Notes under the pieces: model-generated
Databases searched by the model: none
The model's input: only the letters and a program-made list of their open reading frames with translations
What the model was told of the DNA's origin: nothing
Source: Actinoallomurus soli
GTDB taxonomy: Bacteria; Actinomycetota; Actinomycetes; Streptosporangiales; Streptosporangiaceae
Reading direction: 5' to 3'
NCBI RefSeq assembly: GCF_024055715.1
Contig: NZ_JAMXMV010000006.1
Span: 1-64,000 of the forward strand
Length of the DNA: 64,000 bases
Shown here: positions 33,143 through 41,094 of the stretch, one piece after another
Position numbering within the stretch: position 1 is the stretch's first letter
How the letters are laid out: every line of letters begins with the position of its first letter
Made by a program: the position numbers and the translations under genes

Positions 33143-33613
33143 TCACCGGGCGCGCGGAGTCCAGTACGCGGTGAGGCGGCCGGCGCCCGGCCACAGGTCG
33201 GACCAGTCCCCCGCGAACTCGATGACCGCCGTGGCGGACGTGGGGAAGACCTCATCCGCGGCGCCGCCGAGGTCGAGCACCAGCCGGTGCATCGAGGGGT
33301 TGTGGCCGACGAGGAGGAGGGTTCCCGGCTCGTCCGGCCGGGCGCGCAGCACGTCGAGGATCGCTTCCGGATCGTTGTCGTACACCCGGTCGTCGAACTC
33401 GACGGGAGCGTCGAACCGAAGCTCCTCCAGGGTCTGCCGGGTGCGCAGGGCGGGCGAGCAGATCACGTGGTCGGGCGCGCGGCCGGCCGCACGCAACTCG
33501 TCACCGGCCGCGCGGGCGTCGCGCCGGCCACGAGGGGAGAGCGGACGTTCGAAGTCCGGCGTGCCCAGGGGCGACTCGGCCTTGGCGTGCCGCAGCACGA
33601 TCAGCGTGGGCAT
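33143..33613 (-). CDS. SixA-type histidine phosphatase
   Basis: The 156-residue protein opens MPTLIVLRHAKAESPLGTPD; RHAKAE is the phosphohistidine motif of the SixA branch. LVGHNPSMHR carries the second His, and ICSPALRTRQT the Arg. SixA removes phosphate from phosphotransfer His residues. ATG at 33613 shares one base with the stop codon of a 38-residue membrane gene upstream (TGATG), so translation is coupled. No separate ribosome site is seen. Confidence 0.93.
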   Translation of the reverse strand: MPTLIVLRHAKAESPLGTPDFERPLSPRGRRDARAAGDELRAAGRAPDHVICSPALRTRQTLEELRFDAPVEFDDRVYDNDPEAILDVLRARPDEPGTLLLVGHNPSMHRLVLDLGGAADEVFPTSATAVIEFAGDWSDLWPGAGRLTAYWTPRAR

Positions 33614-33729
33614 CAGACGCGATGGTGCGGCGAGAAGATCACGGCGATCAACATGATCACCAGAACGATCGCGAACATCACGCCGACGAGGATCGCGAAC
33701 CCCTTCGCGCCGGACTGAGACTTCTGCAT
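33613..33729 (-). CDS. Small membrane protein, 38 residues, coupled to sixA-like gene
   Basis: The frame from ATG 33729 reads MQKSQSGAKGFAILVGVMFA and then a hydrophobic helix through IVLVIMLIAVIF, ending SPHHRV. It is a single-pass protein with a basic N-terminus. Its stop TGA overlaps the SixA ATG by one base, the arrangement of coupled genes, and the SixA gene lacks its own ribosome site. Upstream GGGGG at 33730-33735 may serve as a ribosome site but is close. No family is recognised. Confidence 0.6.
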   Translation of the reverse strand: MQKSQSGAKGFAILVGVMFAIVLVIMLIAVIFSPHHRV

Positions 33730-33800
33730 GCCCCCAGTCTGCCGCCTCCCGGCGATGCCCCGTACCGGGGTGCGGCCGAGCCGCCTTCCCCAGTACCCGG

Positions 33801-33926
33801 ACAGGACCCTCCGGTGCCCGGGCAGGACCCTTCCGTACGCGGACAGGACCCTTCCGTACGCGGACAGGACCCTTCCGTACGCGGACAGGACCCTTCCGTA
33901 CGCGGACAGGACCCTTCGGTACGCGG
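33801..33926. repeat. Tandem repeat, six 21-bp units, downstream of hppA
   Basis: Six adjoining units start at 33801, 33822, 33843, 33864, 33885 and 33906. The core of each is ACAGGACCCTTCCGTAC plus GCGG; the first two and the last are slightly diverged. In hppA direction the array lies just beyond the hppA terminator. Confidence 0.9.
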
Positions 33927-33927
33927 A

Positions 33928-33960
33928 GAGGGCCGGACGGTGATCCGTCCGGCCCCCTCT
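33928..33960 (-). terminator. Terminator of hppA
   Basis: GGCCGGACGG (33931-33940) pairs with CCGTCCGGCC (33945-33954) around TGAT, extended by GAG/CTC. It is 28 bases after the hppA stop codon. Confidence 0.8.
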
Positions 33961-33987
33961 GCCTTCTCCACAAGGTGGCTGATGCGG

Positions 33988-36375
33988 TCAGGACGCCTTG
34001 GCCGCCGCGGTCTCCTCGTCCGTGGCCTCCGTGCCGCCGGGCGCCGTCTCGCCGCTCTCGATGGCCGGCTCGGTCTCCCCGCCGATGGAGGAGGCCCGCC
34101 GCTTCGAGACGACGATCGCGCCGACGATGACGGCGACCGCGATGATCGTGACGATGATCCGCAGAGCGGTGTTCGCGGCGTACGTCACGACGGCCTGCGC
34201 GATCAGCAGCGACACGAGGTTCATCACCTTGATGAGCGGGTTAATCGCCGGGCCCGCGGTGTCCTTGAACGGGTCGCCGACCGTGTCACCGATGACCGTG
34301 GCCGCGTGCGCCTCCGAGCCCTTGCCGCCGAGGTTGCCCTCTTCGACGAGCTTCTTGGCGTTGTCCCAGGCACCACCGGAGTTCGCCAGGAACACCGCCA
34401 TCAGCGCGCCTGCCGCGATCGCGCCCGCGAGGTACGCGCCGAGCGGCGCGTACCCGAGCGCGAAGCCGACGGCGATCGGCGTCATGATCGCCAGCAGGCC
34501 GGGCGTCGCCAGCTCGCGCTGCGCGTCGGCGGTGCAGATGCTGACCACCCGGTCGTAGTCGGGCTTCTCGGTGTAGTCCATGATTCCGGGCTTGGTGCGG
34601 AACTGCTCGCGCACCTCGACCACGACGCGTCCGGCCGCGCGGCCGACCGCCATGATCGCCAAGCCGGAGAACAGGAACACCACCGAGGCGCCGATGATCA
34701 GGCCGATCAGGACGTTCGGGTTGTCGACGCCCAGGTTGAAGTGCTGGAATGTCGGGCCGAGCGCCTTCTTGACGCTGTCGTTCGCCCCGCCCAGCTCGTT
34801 GACCACCGTCGTGCGGAACGAGCCGAACAGCGCGGTCGCCGCGAGCACGGCGGTGGCGATCGCGATGCCCTTGGTGATCGCCTTCGTCGTGTTCCCGACC
34901 GCGTCCAGGCTCTCCAGGACGCTCGCCGCCTCGCCCTCGACGTCGCCGGACATCTCCGCGATGCCCTGGGCGTTGTCGGAGACCGGGCCGAACGTGTCCA
35001 TCGAGACGATCACGCCGACCGTGGTCAGCAGACCCGTACCGGCCAGCGCCACCGCGAACAGCGCGACGGTGGTGTTGTCGAACCCGAGCAGGAACGCGGC
35101 GTACACCGCGGCGGCGATCACCAGCGCGGTGTAGACGGCCGACTCCAGGCCGAGCGAGATGCCCGACAGGATGACGGTCGCCGGGCCCGTACGGGCGCTC
35201 TCGGTGGTCTCCCTGACCGGGCGGCGGTTGGTCTCGGTGAAGTAGCCGGTGAGCAGCTGGATGGCGCTGGCCAGCACGATGCCGACCAGCACGGCGCCGA
35301 GCGCGACCCAGCGCGGGTCGACGTCGGCGAGGTTCGGGTCGCCGCTGATCGCGGCGTTCACGCCGTGCAGCTTGGCGAACGAGTCGGGCAGGTACCAGAA
35401 CGTCGCCACGGCGACGACGATCGCGGAGATGATCGCCGAGATGAAGAAGCCGCGGTTGATCGCGCTCATGCCCGACCGGTCCTTGGCCCGCGGCGCCACC
35501 GCGAAGATGCCGATCACCGCGGTGATCACGCCGATCATCGGCACGATCAGCGGGAACACCAGGCCCTCGGTGCCGAACGCGACCCGGCCGAGGATGAGGC
35601 TCGCGACGAGCGTCACGGCGTACGACTCGAACAGGTCGGCGGCCATGCCGGCGCAGTCGCCGACGTTGTCGCCCACGTTGTCGGCGATGGTCGCCGCGTT
35701 GCGCGGGTCGTCCTCCGGGATGCCCTGCTCGACCTTGCCGACGAGGTCCGCGCCGACGTCGGCCGCCTTGGTGAAGATGCCGCCCCCGACCCGCATGAAC
35801 ATGGCGAGCAGCGCGGCGCCGAATCCGAAGCCCTCGAGCACACCCGGGGCCTTGCCCTTGAAGATGAGCACGACGACGGCGGCACCCAGCAGGCCCAGGC
35901 CGACGGTGAACATTCCGGCGACGCCGCCGGTGCGGAAGGCGATCCGCATCGCGAGCTTCTCACCGCTCTCGCGCGCCGCCGCCGCGACCCGGACATTGCC
36001 CCGCACGGCAAGCCACATCCCGGTGAAGCCGGTGATACCGGAGAACACCGCGCCGACCACGAAGAAGAACGATCTGCCGATCTTCACCCCGGTCGACTCC
36101 GCCGGAAGCAGGAGCAGCAGGAACGGAATGATGATCACGAAGATGAGCACCGTGAGGAACTGGCGTTTGAGGTACGCCAATGCGCCCTCTTGCACCGCCC
36201 TTGCGATGTTCTGCATCTTCTCGGTGCCCTGGCTCGCGGCGAGTACCTCGCGGACCAAGACGCCTGCGACAGCCAGTGCCAACAAGGCGATCACGCCGAC
36301 AACGACCACCAGACTCAGGTCGCTGCCGCCGAGACTCACCTCCGCACCGGCCTGGGCGGGCGGGTGAAGCGACAT
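33988..36375 (-). CDS. hppA: Proton-pumping membrane pyrophosphatase
   Basis: The 795-residue protein has about 16 helices. Pyrophosphate and magnesium motifs are present: KAADVGADLVGKVEQGIPED, then DDPRNAATIADNVGDNVGDC and MAADLFESYAV, and near the end GGAWDNAKKLVE with GDTVGDPFKDTAGP. It hydrolyses PPi to pump protons. AVGNTTKAITKG has Lys where potassium-dependent enzymes have Ala, so it is the potassium-independent type. ATG at 36375 follows GAGGAGG. The acidic Ala/Glu C-terminal tail is an extension. The hppA-antisigma-bldG-helicase order matches that around bldG in Streptomyces. Confidence 0.96.
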   Translation of the reverse strand: MSLHPPAQAGAEVSLGGSDLSLVVVVGVIALLALAVAGVLVREVLAASQGTEKMQNIARAVQEGALAYLKRQFLTVLIFVIIIPFLLLLLPAESTGVKIGRSFFFVVGAVFSGITGFTGMWLAVRGNVRVAAAARESGEKLAMRIAFRTGGVAGMFTVGLGLLGAAVVVLIFKGKAPGVLEGFGFGAALLAMFMRVGGGIFTKAADVGADLVGKVEQGIPEDDPRNAATIADNVGDNVGDCAGMAADLFESYAVTLVASLILGRVAFGTEGLVFPLIVPMIGVITAVIGIFAVAPRAKDRSGMSAINRGFFISAIISAIVVAVATFWYLPDSFAKLHGVNAAISGDPNLADVDPRWVALGAVLVGIVLASAIQLLTGYFTETNRRPVRETTESARTGPATVILSGISLGLESAVYTALVIAAAVYAAFLLGFDNTTVALFAVALAGTGLLTTVGVIVSMDTFGPVSDNAQGIAEMSGDVEGEAASVLESLDAVGNTTKAITKGIAIATAVLAATALFGSFRTTVVNELGGANDSVKKALGPTFQHFNLGVDNPNVLIGLIIGASVVFLFSGLAIMAVGRAAGRVVVEVREQFRTKPGIMDYTEKPDYDRVVSICTADAQRELATPGLLAIMTPIAVGFALGYAPLGAYLAGAIAAGALMAVFLANSGGAWDNAKKLVEEGNLGGKGSEAHAATVIGDTVGDPFKDTAGPAINPLIKVMNLVSLLIAQAVVTYAANTALRIIVTIIAVAVIVGAIVVSKRRASSIGGETEPAIESGETAPGGTEATDEETAAAKAS

Positions 36376-36700
36376 GCATCCTCCTCGACAGCCGCGTTCG
36401 ATCCGGTCGCCCCTCGGGGTGACCGGCCACCGCCACGCGTCGGGCGGGGCAATGGTGCCGGGAGTCTACGCAGGCGTAGCCGGAATTAGAAGCCTGCTCG
36501 GTTGCTTAACGGTAATGCGACCGAGACGTGACACTCGCTGCACCGGAAATTAATACTACGCGGCTAGCTGGACGCATCTTCGCTGGTCAAAGCGGACTTA
36601 GGCGGCGACCTACTTCTTGACCAAAAAGCCGCCCATAAGCGGTGAACACAGGATTAGGGCCGCGAAAACCGGGAAAAGTGTAGTGCCTGTATAAAGCAGC
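36376..36700. other. AT-richer intergenic region upstream of hppA, no gene
   Basis: The region from the hppA start to the hairpin at 36701 holds no supported gene. It is notably AT-richer around 36480-36690 (for example TTAATACTA and GTATAAAG), which suits promoters for hppA on the minus strand. Short mixed repeats such as GGTAATGCGACCGAGACG are seen but form no clear operator. Confidence 0.5.
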
Positions 36701-36739
36701 ACCCCCGAAGGGTGGCGCATCGTGCGCCCCCTCGGGGGT
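36701..36739. terminator. Two-part hairpin
   Basis: ACCCCCGA (36701-36708) pairs with TCGGGGGT (36732-36739), and the inner arms GGCGCA and TGCGCC pair around TCG. It separates the anti-sigma/bldG transcript from the hppA promoter region. Confidence 0.7.
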
Positions 36740-36860
36740 GAGAATCTGTGGCCGGCCGACGTCGTCTCCGACCGTGTCGGCATCGGCCCCCGCCCGGCCT
36801 GCGGGGGCGGGACCGGCCCGCGCGGGGAGGGTGTTCCCGGCGAGGCGTCTCAGGGCCAAG

Positions 36861-36902
36861 CGTGTCAGGCCGGGCGTGTCAGGCCGGGCGTGTCAGGCCG
36901 GG
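36861..36902. repeat. Tandem repeat, three 14-bp units
   Basis: Three exact copies of CGTGTCAGGCCGGG lie at 36861, 36875 and 36889, followed by a partial one. In anti-sigma gene direction they come right after the hairpin at 36933-36959. Confidence 0.85.
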
Positions 36903-36932
36903 CGCATGCGGCCGAGGGCCTGGGCCCGTGCG

Positions 36933-36959
36933 TGCCGGTCGAGGAGACCTCGACCGGCA
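36933..36959 (-). terminator. Terminator of anti-sigma gene
   Basis: TGCCGGTCGAGG pairs perfectly with CCTCGACCGGCA around AGA, 35 bases after the stop codon at 36995. Confidence 0.8.
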
Positions 36960-36994
36960 GACGCGTGCGTAGGGTCTTCGGTGACTCGGGCCGA

Positions 36995-37426
36995 TCAGTC
37001 CTTCTTGACCGGCCAGCTCATTGTGATCTCGACACCGGACGGTGTCGAAGCGATGTTCACGTCGTCGGCCAACCCCGCGATGACGGCGAACCCCAGATTG
37101 AGTTCGCCGTTCAACTCCGTGAGGTCGACCGGCTCCGGGCCGCCGCTCCGCGTCGGATCGTCGTCGGGCACGCGGTCGGTGACCACGACCACGAATCGAT
37201 CTCCGCCGTCCCGTAGTTCGACCCGGACGGGCTCTTCCGGGCACTGTTTCCGGTGGGCCTCCACCGCGCGGGAGCAGGCCTCACCGACCGCCAACCGCAC
37301 CTCGTCGAGCAACGACTCCTCGACCCCGCCCCGCCGGGCGACGGCGGTCGCGATCAACCGGGCGGTGCGGACATGGGCCGGGAGGGGACTGAACGCGAGC
37401 TCGACGGTGGCTGTCTCGGGCGCCAT
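36995..37426 (-). CDS. Anti-sigma factor, SpoIIAB/RsbW-type ATPase
   Basis: The 143-residue GHKL-fold protein has an ATP lid region; the N-box is degenerate (LDEVRLAVGEACSRAVEAHR, with SRA in place of the usual NAV), and the G-box region is LNLGFAVIAGLADDV. It should bind its sigma factor or, as a Ser kinase, phosphorylate the STAS partner encoded 7 bases upstream. In Streptomyces the gene next to bldG encodes a similar anti-sigma factor. The missing Asn raises doubt about kinase activity. Confidence 0.9.
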   Translation of the reverse strand: MAPETATVELAFSPLPAHVRTARLIATAVARRGGVEESLLDEVRLAVGEACSRAVEAHRKQCPEEPVRVELRDGGDRFVVVVTDRVPDDDPTRSGGPEPVDLTELNGELNLGFAVIAGLADDVNIASTPSGVEITMSWPVKKD

Positions 37427-37433
37427 CCCGGTC

Positions 37434-37787
37434 CTACTTCTGCTTCTGGCGGTGCTCTCGCGCGTCGTCGACCGAGTCGAAGATGCCGAAGACCTTGGTC
37501 AGACCGGTGATCCGGAAGATCTTCAAAATGCGCTCCTGCGTGCAGACGAGCTCGAGCGAGCCGTCGTGCGCCCGAACCCGCTTGAGCCCGCCGACCAGGA
37601 CCCCGAGGCCGGTGGAGTCGAGGAACTCGACCTTCTCCATGTCGACGAGAAGGTGGTACTTGCCCTTGTTCACAAGGTCGATGAGCTTCTCGCGGAGTTT
37701 CGGCGCGGTGTAGACGTCGATCTCTCCCTCCACGTTGATGACGGTGAGGTCATCGTCGGTGGTGTAGTCGTTCACCTTCAGGTCCAC
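37434..37787 (-). CDS. bldG: STAS-domain anti-sigma factor antagonist, BldG orthologue
   Basis: The 117-residue STAS protein matches BldG closely: [20 protein letters not shown], then [20 protein letters not shown], then [19 protein letters not shown]. The Ser in LDSTG (about residue 58) is the phosphorylated residue that switches partner binding. BldG controls development and antibiotic production in Streptomyces. ATG at 37787, with GGAGGAT upstream. It lies 7 bases before the anti-sigma gene and divergent from the helicase gene, as in Streptomyces. Confidence 0.95.
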   Translation of the reverse strand: MDLKVNDYTTDDDLTVINVEGEIDVYTAPKLREKLIDLVNKGKYHLLVDMEKVEFLDSTGLGVLVGGLKRVRAHDGSLELVCTQERILKIFRITGLTKVFGIFDSVDDAREHRQKQK

Positions 37788-37940
37788 AGATCCTCCTGCG
37801 CCGTGCCGCGTATGGAAGTCGGGGCCATGGAACCCCGCCGTGATTCAACCACGCTCCGCCATCGTGTCTACACGAAATCACCACACAGGGCGACCCCGCC
37901 CAGCGTGGCGCACGCCTCGTGCGAGCAGGGGGTAGCACGG

Positions 37941-38018
37941 ATGACGGTCCAAGCGTTGTGCCCAGGATGCCAGACTGGAAACCTCCGCATGGCGAACCAC
38001 TTTGAACCGAAGGGGTGA
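37941..38018 (+). CDS. Candidate 25-residue CPGC peptide overlapping helicase start
   Basis: ATG at 37941, 8 bases after GGGGGT, opens MTVQALCPGCQTGNLRMANH ending FEPKG with a TGA that overlaps the helicase GTG as GTGA. The helicase itself lacks a well-spaced ribosome site. The CPGC pair suggests metal or redox binding. This could be a small coupled leader gene or a chance frame. Confidence 0.4.
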   Translation: MTVQALCPGCQTGNLRMANHFEPKG

Positions 38019-40381
38019 CGCAGGCCATAGAGACGGACTCCGGCTTCCCCTCCGACCACGGCGCCCCGTCGGCCGCGGACGGCCGTACGGGCCCGCGCGG
38101 GCGCGCCCCGCTGATCCTGCGCCGCCTGCTCGACGATCCCCGGCGCCGCGGCCGTATCACCCATGTGCAGAGCGTCCCCGCAGGTGACGGCCGTACCGCC
38201 GACTGGCCCGTGTGGGCGCCGCCGCTCCTGGTGGACCGGCTGCGCCTGGCCGGCGTCGACCGCCCCTGGGAACACCAGGTCAAGGCGGCCGAGCTCGCCC
38301 ACGAGGGCAGGTCTGTGATCATCGCCACGGGCACCGCCTCGGGCAAGTCGCTGGCGTACCTCCTGCCCGCCCTCCGGGCCGTGTTCGACGGCGGCTCGGT
38401 GCTCTACCTGGCGCCGACCAAGGCGCTGGCCGCCGACCAGCTCCGCTCGCTGCGCGGCCTGAAGCTCGCCCGGCTGCGGGCGGCGACGTTCGACGGCGAC
38501 ACCCCGGCCGACGAGCGGACCTGGGTCCGGCAGTACGCCGACTACGTCCTCACCAACCCCGACATGCTGCACCGCACGGTGCTGCCCGGCCACGCGCGCT
38601 GGGCGCCGTACCTGCGGCGGCTCCGCTACGTCATCGTGGACGAGGCGCACGGCTACCGCGGGGTGTTCGGCTCCCACGTCGCGCAGATCCTGCGCCGGCT
38701 GCGGCGCGTCTGCGCCCGCTACGGCGCCGAGCCGGTGTTCATCCTGGCGTCGGCGACCGCGTCGGATCCCGGCGTGTCGGCGTCCCGGCTGACCGGCGTG
38801 AACGTCGCGGAGGTGGCGGAGGACACCTCGCCGCGCGGCGCGACGTCGTTCGCGCTGTGGGAGCCGCCGCTGACCGACCTGCGCGGCGAGCAGGGCGCCC
38901 CCGTACGCCGCACGGCCACCGCCGAGGCGGCGGACCTCCTCGCCGACCTGGTGGTCGAGGACGTGCAGACCCTGGCGTTCGTACGCTCGCGGCGCGGTGC
39001 GGAGGCCGTCGCACTCGGCGCCAAGCGGGCCCTTGAGGAGGTCGCTCCGGACCTGCCCGCCCGCGTCGCGGCCTACCGCGCGGGGTACCTGCCGGAGGAG
39101 CGGCGCGCCCTGGAGAAGGCGCTGCGCGCCCGTGACCTCGTCGGGCTCGCCTCGACCAACGCCCTCGAACTCGGCGTCGACGTCTCCGGCCTCGACTCGG
39201 TCATCATCTGCGGCTGGCCGGGCACGCGCGCCTCGCTGTGGCAGCAGGCCGGCCGCGCGGGCCGCTCCGGCCAGGACGCCCTCGCCGTCCTCATCGCCCG
39301 CGACGACCCGCTCGACACCTACCTCGTCCACCACCCATCGGCGATCTTCGGTACGCCCGTCGAGGCGACCGTCCTCGACCCGGACAACCCCTACGTCCTC
39401 GCCCCGCACCTGTGCGCCGCGGCCGCCGAGCTCCCGCTGACCGAGAAGGACCTGCCGCTGTTCGGCCCGTCGGCGAAGGAGATCCTGCCCGATCTCGTAC
39501 GCCGGGGGATGCTCCGCCACCGGCCCACCGGGTGGTACTGGACCAAGCGCGAGCGTGCCACCGACCTCGCCGACATCCGCGGCGCCGGCGGCCCTCCCGT
39601 CCAGGTCGTCGAGGCCTCGACCGGGCGCCTGCTCGGCACGGTCGACGAGCCGTCCGCGCACACCACCGTGCACCAGGGCGCCGTCTACCTCCACCAGGGC
39701 GAGTCGTACGTCGTCCAGACCCTCGACCTGGACGACTCGGTGGCGCTCGTGGAGGCCGCCGACCCCGACTACACGACGACGGCCCGCGACGTCACCGACA
39801 TCTCGATCCTGGAGACCCTCCGATCGACGTCCTGGGGCGAGGCGACCCTCTGCTTCGGCACCGTGGAGGTGACCCAGCAGGTCGTCTCGTACCAGATGCG
39901 CCGTCTGGCCAGCGGGGAGGTCCTCGGCGAACGCCGGCTCGAACTGCCGCCCCGTACGCTCCGCACCCGGGCCGTCTGGTGGACCCTGCCGGACGAGGCC
40001 CTGCGCGTCCTGGGCGACGCCGACGTCGGCGGGTCCGCGCACGCAGCCGAGCACGCCTCGATCGGCCTGCTGCCGCTGTTCGCGACCTGCGACCGCTGGG
40101 ACATCGGCGGCGTCTCCACCGCGCTGCACCCCGACACCGGCCGCATGACCGTCTTCGTGTACGACGGCCACGACGGCGGCGCGGGCTTCGCCGAACGCGG
40201 TTACGAACAGGCCGGGCGCTGGCTCCGCTCGACCCGTGAGGCCATCGCCGACTGCGAGTGCGAGCACGGCTGCCCCTCCTGCATCCAGTCCCCCAAGTGC
40301 GGGAACGGGAACGATCCGCTGGACAAGCGGGGAGCGCTCGACCTCCTCGACGCCCTGCTGAAGCAGGCTCCGCCCCGCTGA
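38015..40381 (+). CDS. DEAH-box ATP-dependent helicase with C-terminal DUF1998-like zinc domain
   Basis: The 788-residue superfamily 2 helicase has Walker A ATGTASGKSLAY (about residue 104), DEAH in VDEAHGYRG, SAT in LASATAS, motif IV-VI region SVIICGWPGTRAS and QQAGRAGRSGQ. The C-terminal part ends CECEHGCPSCIQSPKCGNGN, a four-cysteine cluster found in Mrfa/YprA-type DNA-repair helicases. It probably unwinds or repairs DNA. GTG at 38015 overlaps a 25-codon frame. Divergent from bldG, as in Streptomyces. Confidence 0.94.
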   Translation: MTQAIETDSGFPSDHGAPSAADGRTGPRGRAPLILRRLLDDPRRRGRITHVQSVPAGDGRTADWPVWAPPLLVDRLRLAGVDRPWEHQVKAAELAHEGRSVIIATGTASGKSLAYLLPALRAVFDGGSVLYLAPTKALAADQLRSLRGLKLARLRAATFDGDTPADERTWVRQYADYVLTNPDMLHRTVLPGHARWAPYLRRLRYVIVDEAHGYRGVFGSHVAQILRRLRRVCARYGAEPVFILASATASDPGVSASRLTGVNVAEVAEDTSPRGATSFALWEPPLTDLRGEQGAPVRRTATAEAADLLADLVVEDVQTLAFVRSRRGAEAVALGAKRALEEVAPDLPARVAAYRAGYLPEERRALEKALRARDLVGLASTNALELGVDVSGLDSVIICGWPGTRASLWQQAGRAGRSGQDALAVLIARDDPLDTYLVHHPSAIFGTPVEATVLDPDNPYVLAPHLCAAAAELPLTEKDLPLFGPSAKEILPDLVRRGMLRHRPTGWYWTKRERATDLADIRGAGGPPVQVVEASTGRLLGTVDEPSAHTTVHQGAVYLHQGESYVVQTLDLDDSVALVEAADPDYTTTARDVTDISILETLRSTSWGEATLCFGTVEVTQQVVSYQMRRLASGEVLGERRLELPPRTLRTRAVWWTLPDEALRVLGDADVGGSAHAAEHASIGLLPLFATCDRWDIGGVSTALHPDTGRMTVFVYDGHDGGAGFAERGYEQAGRWLRSTREAIADCECEHGCPSCIQSPKCGNGNDPLDKRGALDLLDALLKQAPPR

Positions 40382-40415
40382 TCCACGCCGTCCCTCGATG
40401 GACCGGGGCGAAGGC

Positions 40416-41003
40416 TCACGGAGAGGGCGGCCGGGCGAAGGAGTGCAGCAGGTCGCGGAGGCGGGCGCGCAGCTCCTCGGGATCGGACCGGTGTGCTCCC
40501 GCTCCTGCCAGCCGGTCGAAGACGATGCCGTCGAGGAAGGCCACGAACATCGGAGCCCGCGAGGCGGCGTCCGGCACTCCCACCGACGTCAACGCCTTCT
40601 CGGCCACGGCCCGGTGGCGGCCGCCCGCAGCCACCAGAGCGGCTTGCAGCTCGGGCCTTCGGGTCGCTTCCAGGGAGAGCTCGTAGCGGGCGAGCATCCG
40701 TTCCCGGCCGGCGGTGGTCCACTGTTCGATCAGGTCGGCGACGGCCTCGGCGAGTCGCACGGGATCACCGGTCCCGGTGATCGCCGGCCGACCGGCGAGG
40801 TCGGCGATGTCCACCTCGGCCAGCCGCTCCACCGTCGCCTGCAAGAGGGCCTGCCGGGTGCGGAAGTAGTACGAGCAGGTACCCGTCGGCACACCGGCGG
40901 TGCCGTCGACCGCGCGGTGGGTGAGACCCCGCATTCCGGCACGGGCCAGGGTGGTGATCGCGGCATCGGCCAAACGCTGCCGCCGCGTCGTCGCCTCGGT
41001 CAC
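40416..41003 (-). CDS. TetR family regulator
   Basis: The 195-residue protein has the HTH at GLTHRAVDGTAGVPTGTCSY (about residues 26-45), then FRTRQALLQATVERL and a helical ligand domain. GTG at 41003 follows GGCGGAGGAGACA. It is divergent from an FAD monooxygenase gene 91 bases away with a pair of matching palindromes between, so it most likely represses that gene in response to its substrate. Confidence 0.9.
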   Translation of the reverse strand: MTEATTRRQRLADAAITTLARAGMRGLTHRAVDGTAGVPTGTCSYYFRTRQALLQATVERLAEVDIADLAGRPAITGTGDPVRLAEAVADLIEQWTTAGRERMLARYELSLEATRRPELQAALVAAGGRHRAVAEKALTSVGVPDAASRAPMFVAFLDGIVFDRLAGAGAHRSDPEELRARLRDLLHSFARPPSP

Positions 41004-41042
41004 TGTCTCCTCCGCCGCATCGGTCCCAGGAGCCGACTCATC

Positions 41043-41058
41043 CTCTACTAATGTAGAG
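41043..41058. promoter_or_regulatory. Palindromic operator 1 in monooxygenase promoter
   Basis: CTCTACTAATGTAGAG is a perfect inverted repeat (CTCTAC and GTAGAG around TAAT). A second site lies 27 bases away, centre to centre. Confidence 0.7.
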
Positions 41059-41069
41059 TACGACGCATC

Positions 41070-41085
41070 CACTACGGATGTAGAG
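41070..41085. promoter_or_regulatory. Palindromic operator 2 in monooxygenase promoter
   Basis: CACTACGGATGTAGAG repeats operator 1 with a changed spacer and one mismatch in the left arm. It ends at the ribosome site (GGGAGG) of the monooxygenase gene. Confidence 0.65.
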
Positions 41086-41094
41086 GGAGGCGGG

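Noticed and set aside
33622-36489. A 955-codon plus-strand frame opposite hppA
   Set aside because: Asp/Arg/His-rich antisense of the pyrophosphatase, with no domain or ribosome site.
36738-37940. Long plus-strand frame antisense to bldG and anti-sigma gene
   Set aside because: Low-complexity antisense; only its last 25 codons have a plausible independent start.
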